DNA of 7,739 nucleotides, from the NCBI GenBank assembly GCA_028678965.1, contig JAJRCM010000161.1, positions 1 to 7,739 of the forward strand. The letters are read 5' to 3'. This DNA comes from Methanomicrobiales archaeon (GTDB lineage: Archaea > Halobacteriota > Methanomicrobia > Methanomicrobiales > JACTUA01). Every line of letters begins with the position of its first letter. Position 1 is the first letter of the stretch. Below the pieces are notes generated by a model. The model searched no databases. It was not told where the DNA came from and worked only from the letters and a program-made list of their open reading frames with translations. Positions 5,883-7,739 of the stretch are shown here, piece by piece. A program made the translations under genes and the position numbers.

Positions 5883-7081
5883 GGCTCTTTCTCACGGTAG
5901 TCTCTGTGGAGGAGGCCATCGCCACGGTGCGGCGGATCGCCCCTCCACCAGGAGTGGCATCGGTTCCCCTTGCGAACTCCCTCTGCAGGGTGCTCGCTAA
6001 CGAGGTTACTGCCGATATCGATATTCCGGGGTTTCCCCGCTCTACGGTTGATGGCTATGCAGTTACCGCAGCTGATACCACCGGGGCCTCAGAGAGTCAG
6101 CCGGCCATGCTCAATTTTCGCGGCACCATCTCGATGGGGGTACAGCCCTCGTTCGGTATTTCCCATGATGAATGCGCCTACCTACCCACCGGGGGGATCC
6201 TGCCCGGGGGTTCTGATGCAGTGGTCATGGTGGAGCACGCCGAGCGCCTCGATACGCTGGTGCTCATCCAGCGGCCGGTTGCCCCGGGGGAGAACGTGAT
6301 CAGCAAGGGAGAGGACTTCCCGAAAGGAGCACCGGTTCTTGTGAAGGGTCATCTTCTCCGCTCCCAGGATATGGGGGTGCTTGCCGCGATCGGGATCGCA
6401 ACGGTCCAGGTATTTTCCCTTCCCCGGATCGGTATCATCTCCACCGGCAACGAACTTGTTCCCGTCGATGCCATTCCCGACCTAGGCCAGGTGCGTGATG
6501 TAAACGCCTCCATGATAGGAGGGTTCATTGCTGATCACGGTGCCGTGCCGCAGTACTACGGAATACTTCCCGATGTTCCTCATCAGGTACGGGAGACCCT
6601 TGTCAGGGCATCGGGGGAATGCGATGCGGTGATTCTCTCGGGTGGGAGTTCCAAGGATCTGCGAGATATTTGTGCGAAAGTGGTGGGGGAGATAGGGGAG
6701 GTGCTGGTGCACGGAATTGCCCTGCAACCGGGAAAACCGACCATCATCGGGAGAGTGGGAAGAGTACCGGTCATCGGATTGCCGGGACACCCGGCATCCG
6801 CATTCATCGTCCTCAGGGTACTCGTAAAACCGCTCCTGGAGGCAATGACTGGAAGATCCTTCCCGGATCGGGTAGTCCGGGCCACGCTCACCCAGAATAT
6901 ACCTTCATCGAGAGGGAGGGAAGACTACGTTAGAGTCCAGCTTGAAGGTGGGAACGTGACCCCTTTATTTGGGAAATCGGGCCTGGTGAATACTCTGGTC
7001 CGCAGCGATGGGATGGTACGGGTACCTGCGGCGAGTGAGGGATTCGAACAGGGCGAGGAGGTGGAGGTGATCCTGTGGTAA
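5879..7081 (+). CDS. moeA: Molybdopterin molybdenumtransferase MoeA (first copy)
   Basis: MoeA inserts molybdate (or tungstate) into adenylylated molybdopterin, the last common step of cofactor synthesis, in the cytoplasm. The 400 residues match the usual length of about 400. Visible blocks in order are PGFPRSTVDGYAV (50-62, the DGYA site, with Val where Met is usual), the domain II region GEDFPKGAPVLVKGHLL, and ISTGNEL (187-193). Then come VILSGGSSKDLRD (251-263, a variant of the usual GGxSxGxxD), ALQPGKP (281-287) and GLPGHPAS (300-307). A C-terminal domain IV begins after about 325. The order of domains is complete. The ATG lies in the ATGA overlap with the small cysteine protein and lacks a clear ribosome binding site, which implies translational coupling. 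The second moeA follows with a 7-nt overlap. Confidence 0.94.
   Translation: MRLFLTVVSVEEAIATVRRIAPPPGVASVPLANSLCRVLANEVTADIDIPGFPRSTVDGYAVTAADTTGASESQPAMLNFRGTISMGVQPSFGISHDECAYLPTGGILPGGSDAVVMVEHAERLDTLVLIQRPVAPGENVISKGEDFPKGAPVLVKGHLLRSQDMGVLAAIGIATVQVFSLPRIGIISTGNELVPVDAIPDLGQVRDVNASMIGGFIADHGAVPQYYGILPDVPHQVRETLVRASGECDAVILSGGSSKDLRDICAKVVGEIGEVLVHGIALQPGKPTIIGRVGRVPVIGLPGHPASAFIVLRVLVKPLLEAMTGRSFPDRVVRATLTQNIPSSRGREDYVRVQLEGGNVTPLFGKSGLVNTLVRSDGMVRVPAASEGFEQGEEVEVILW
7063..7071 (+). promoter_or_regulatory. Strong ribosome binding site that sets the GTG start of the second moeA
   Basis: GGAGGTGAT is complementary to the archaeal 16S rRNA 3' end and sits 3 nt before the GTG at 7075. It lies inside the end of the first moeA and supports a GTG start rather than any downstream ATG. 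Confidence 0.8.
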
Positions 7082-7739
7082 CCCGGTACCTCCATCTCAC
7101 GTCACTGGAAGAAGCACGCAGCATCCTCCGCAGCACCTTCAAAGGGGCAGTCAGAACGGAACGGGTGACTCTCGATGATGCGGTATACCGGGTCACCGCT
7201 CAACCGGTCTTCTCCGCTTTCTCGGTTCCGGAGTATCCCCTGGCCGCCATGGATGGTATTGCGGTGCGGAGTTCTGAGACGGTAGGTGCCTCAGAACAGG
7301 CACCGCTGGAGCTTCCCTCAGCGGCGAGGGTGAACACCGGGAATCCCCTGCCCACAGGGTATGATGCGGTGATCATGATTGAGGACGTATGGGAGAAGGG
7401 AGGCCGTTATCTTATCCGCGCCCCGGTGAGCCCCTGGCACCATGTCCGCCCATCGGGTGAGGATATCGGTGAATCGGAGATGATACTCCCTTCCTTTCAC
7501 CAGGTTCGCCCCCATGAAGTGGCAGCCCTGTCTGCCTACGGTATTACCGATCTCACGGTCAGGACGCTGAGCGTGGGGCTCATCCCCACTGGCAGCGAGC
7601 TCGTTCCCGCCGGCACCCGGCCTTCGAAGGGACAGGTGGTGGAGAGTAATACCCTTCTTGCCATGGCGTTTCTGAAAAGTTTGGGGATTCAGTGCACCCG
7701 CTACCCGATTGTTCCTGATGAGCCGGGAGAGATCAGGAA
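7075..7739 (+). CDS. moeA: MoeA family molybdopterin biosynthesis protein (second copy), 3' end cut by window edge
   Basis: This is a second, divergent MoeA, presumably with a related metal-insertion or cofactor-handling role. The 221 visible residues start at GTG (MVTRYLHLTSLEEARSIL) behind a near-perfect GGAGGTGAT. Blocks seen are YPLAAMDGIAV (54-64, with the canonical Met before DGxA), VNTGNPLPTGYDAVIMIED (86-104), VRPSGEDI (124-131), VRPHEVAALSAYGI (144-157) and IPTGSELVP (170-178). The sequence runs open to the edge, where the molybdopterin-binding domain is only beginning. Archaea often carry two moeA genes, one of which is fused to a C-terminal periplasmic-binding-protein-like domain. 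This copy may be that longer form, but the end is outside the window. The 7-nt overlap with the first moeA implies co-translation. Confidence 0.9.
   Translation, partial: MVTRYLHLTSLEEARSILRSTFKGAVRTERVTLDDAVYRVTAQPVFSAFSVPEYPLAAMDGIAVRSSETVGASEQAPLELPSAARVNTGNPLPTGYDAVIMIEDVWEKGGRYLIRAPVSPWHHVRPSGEDIGESEMILPSFHQVRPHEVAALSAYGITDLTVRTLSVGLIPTGSELVPAGTRPSKGQVVESNTLLAMAFLKSLGIQCTRYPIVPDEPGEIR

Noticed and set aside
1..7739. Search for insertion sequences, phage genes, CRISPR repeats, tRNA genes and toxin-antitoxin or defence genes
   Set aside because: Nothing was seen: every stretch above about 150 nt is occupied by a recognisable housekeeping or cofactor gene.

Overview
The window is archaeal and most likely from a methanogen of the order Methanomicrobiales, with a GC content of roughly mid-50s percent. 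The placement rests on archaeal-type ribosomal proteins (P0-like L10, P1-like L12), Spt5, Sec61-gamma-type SecE, a DTD2-type D-aminoacyl-tRNA deacylase, an FtsZ1-type FtsZ, GGAGGTGA/GGTGA ribosome binding sites and TATA-type promoter signals. The order-level call is an inference from gene order and protein character and was not searched.

Positions 1-5624 hold a tightly packed minus-strand block of eight genes, read from right to left: dtdA - ftsZ - secE - spt5 - (146-nt gap with a TATA box) - rpl11 - rpl1 - rpl10 - rpl12. The rpl12 gene runs off the left edge. dtdA/ftsZ and secE/spt5 overlap by ATGA, ftsZ/secE are 6 nt apart and rpl1/rpl10 are 1 nt apart. The block therefore combines tRNA proofreading, the division ring, the protein channel, transcription elongation and the ribosomal stalk. 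The 51-nt rpl11-rpl1 spacer folds into a two-helix hairpin with an asymmetric internal loop. This resembles the target of ribosomal protein L1 and overlaps the rpl1 Shine-Dalgarno sequence, so it is a good candidate for L1 feedback control.

Positions 5625-5708 are a divergent promoter region. To its right a plus-strand operon starts with an unrecognised 57-residue protein carrying four cysteines. It overlaps (ATGA) a complete moeA, which itself overlaps by 7 nt a second moeA paralogue cut by the right edge. The moeA pair belongs to molybdenum/tungsten cofactor synthesis, which methanogens need for formylmethanofuran dehydrogenase and formate dehydrogenase.

There is no mobile element, CRISPR array, tRNA or rRNA gene here. 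The most unusual items are the rpl1 leader structure, the four-cysteine small protein coupled to moeA, the tail-less L10/P0, and an RNase Z-like C-terminal motif in the deacylase.
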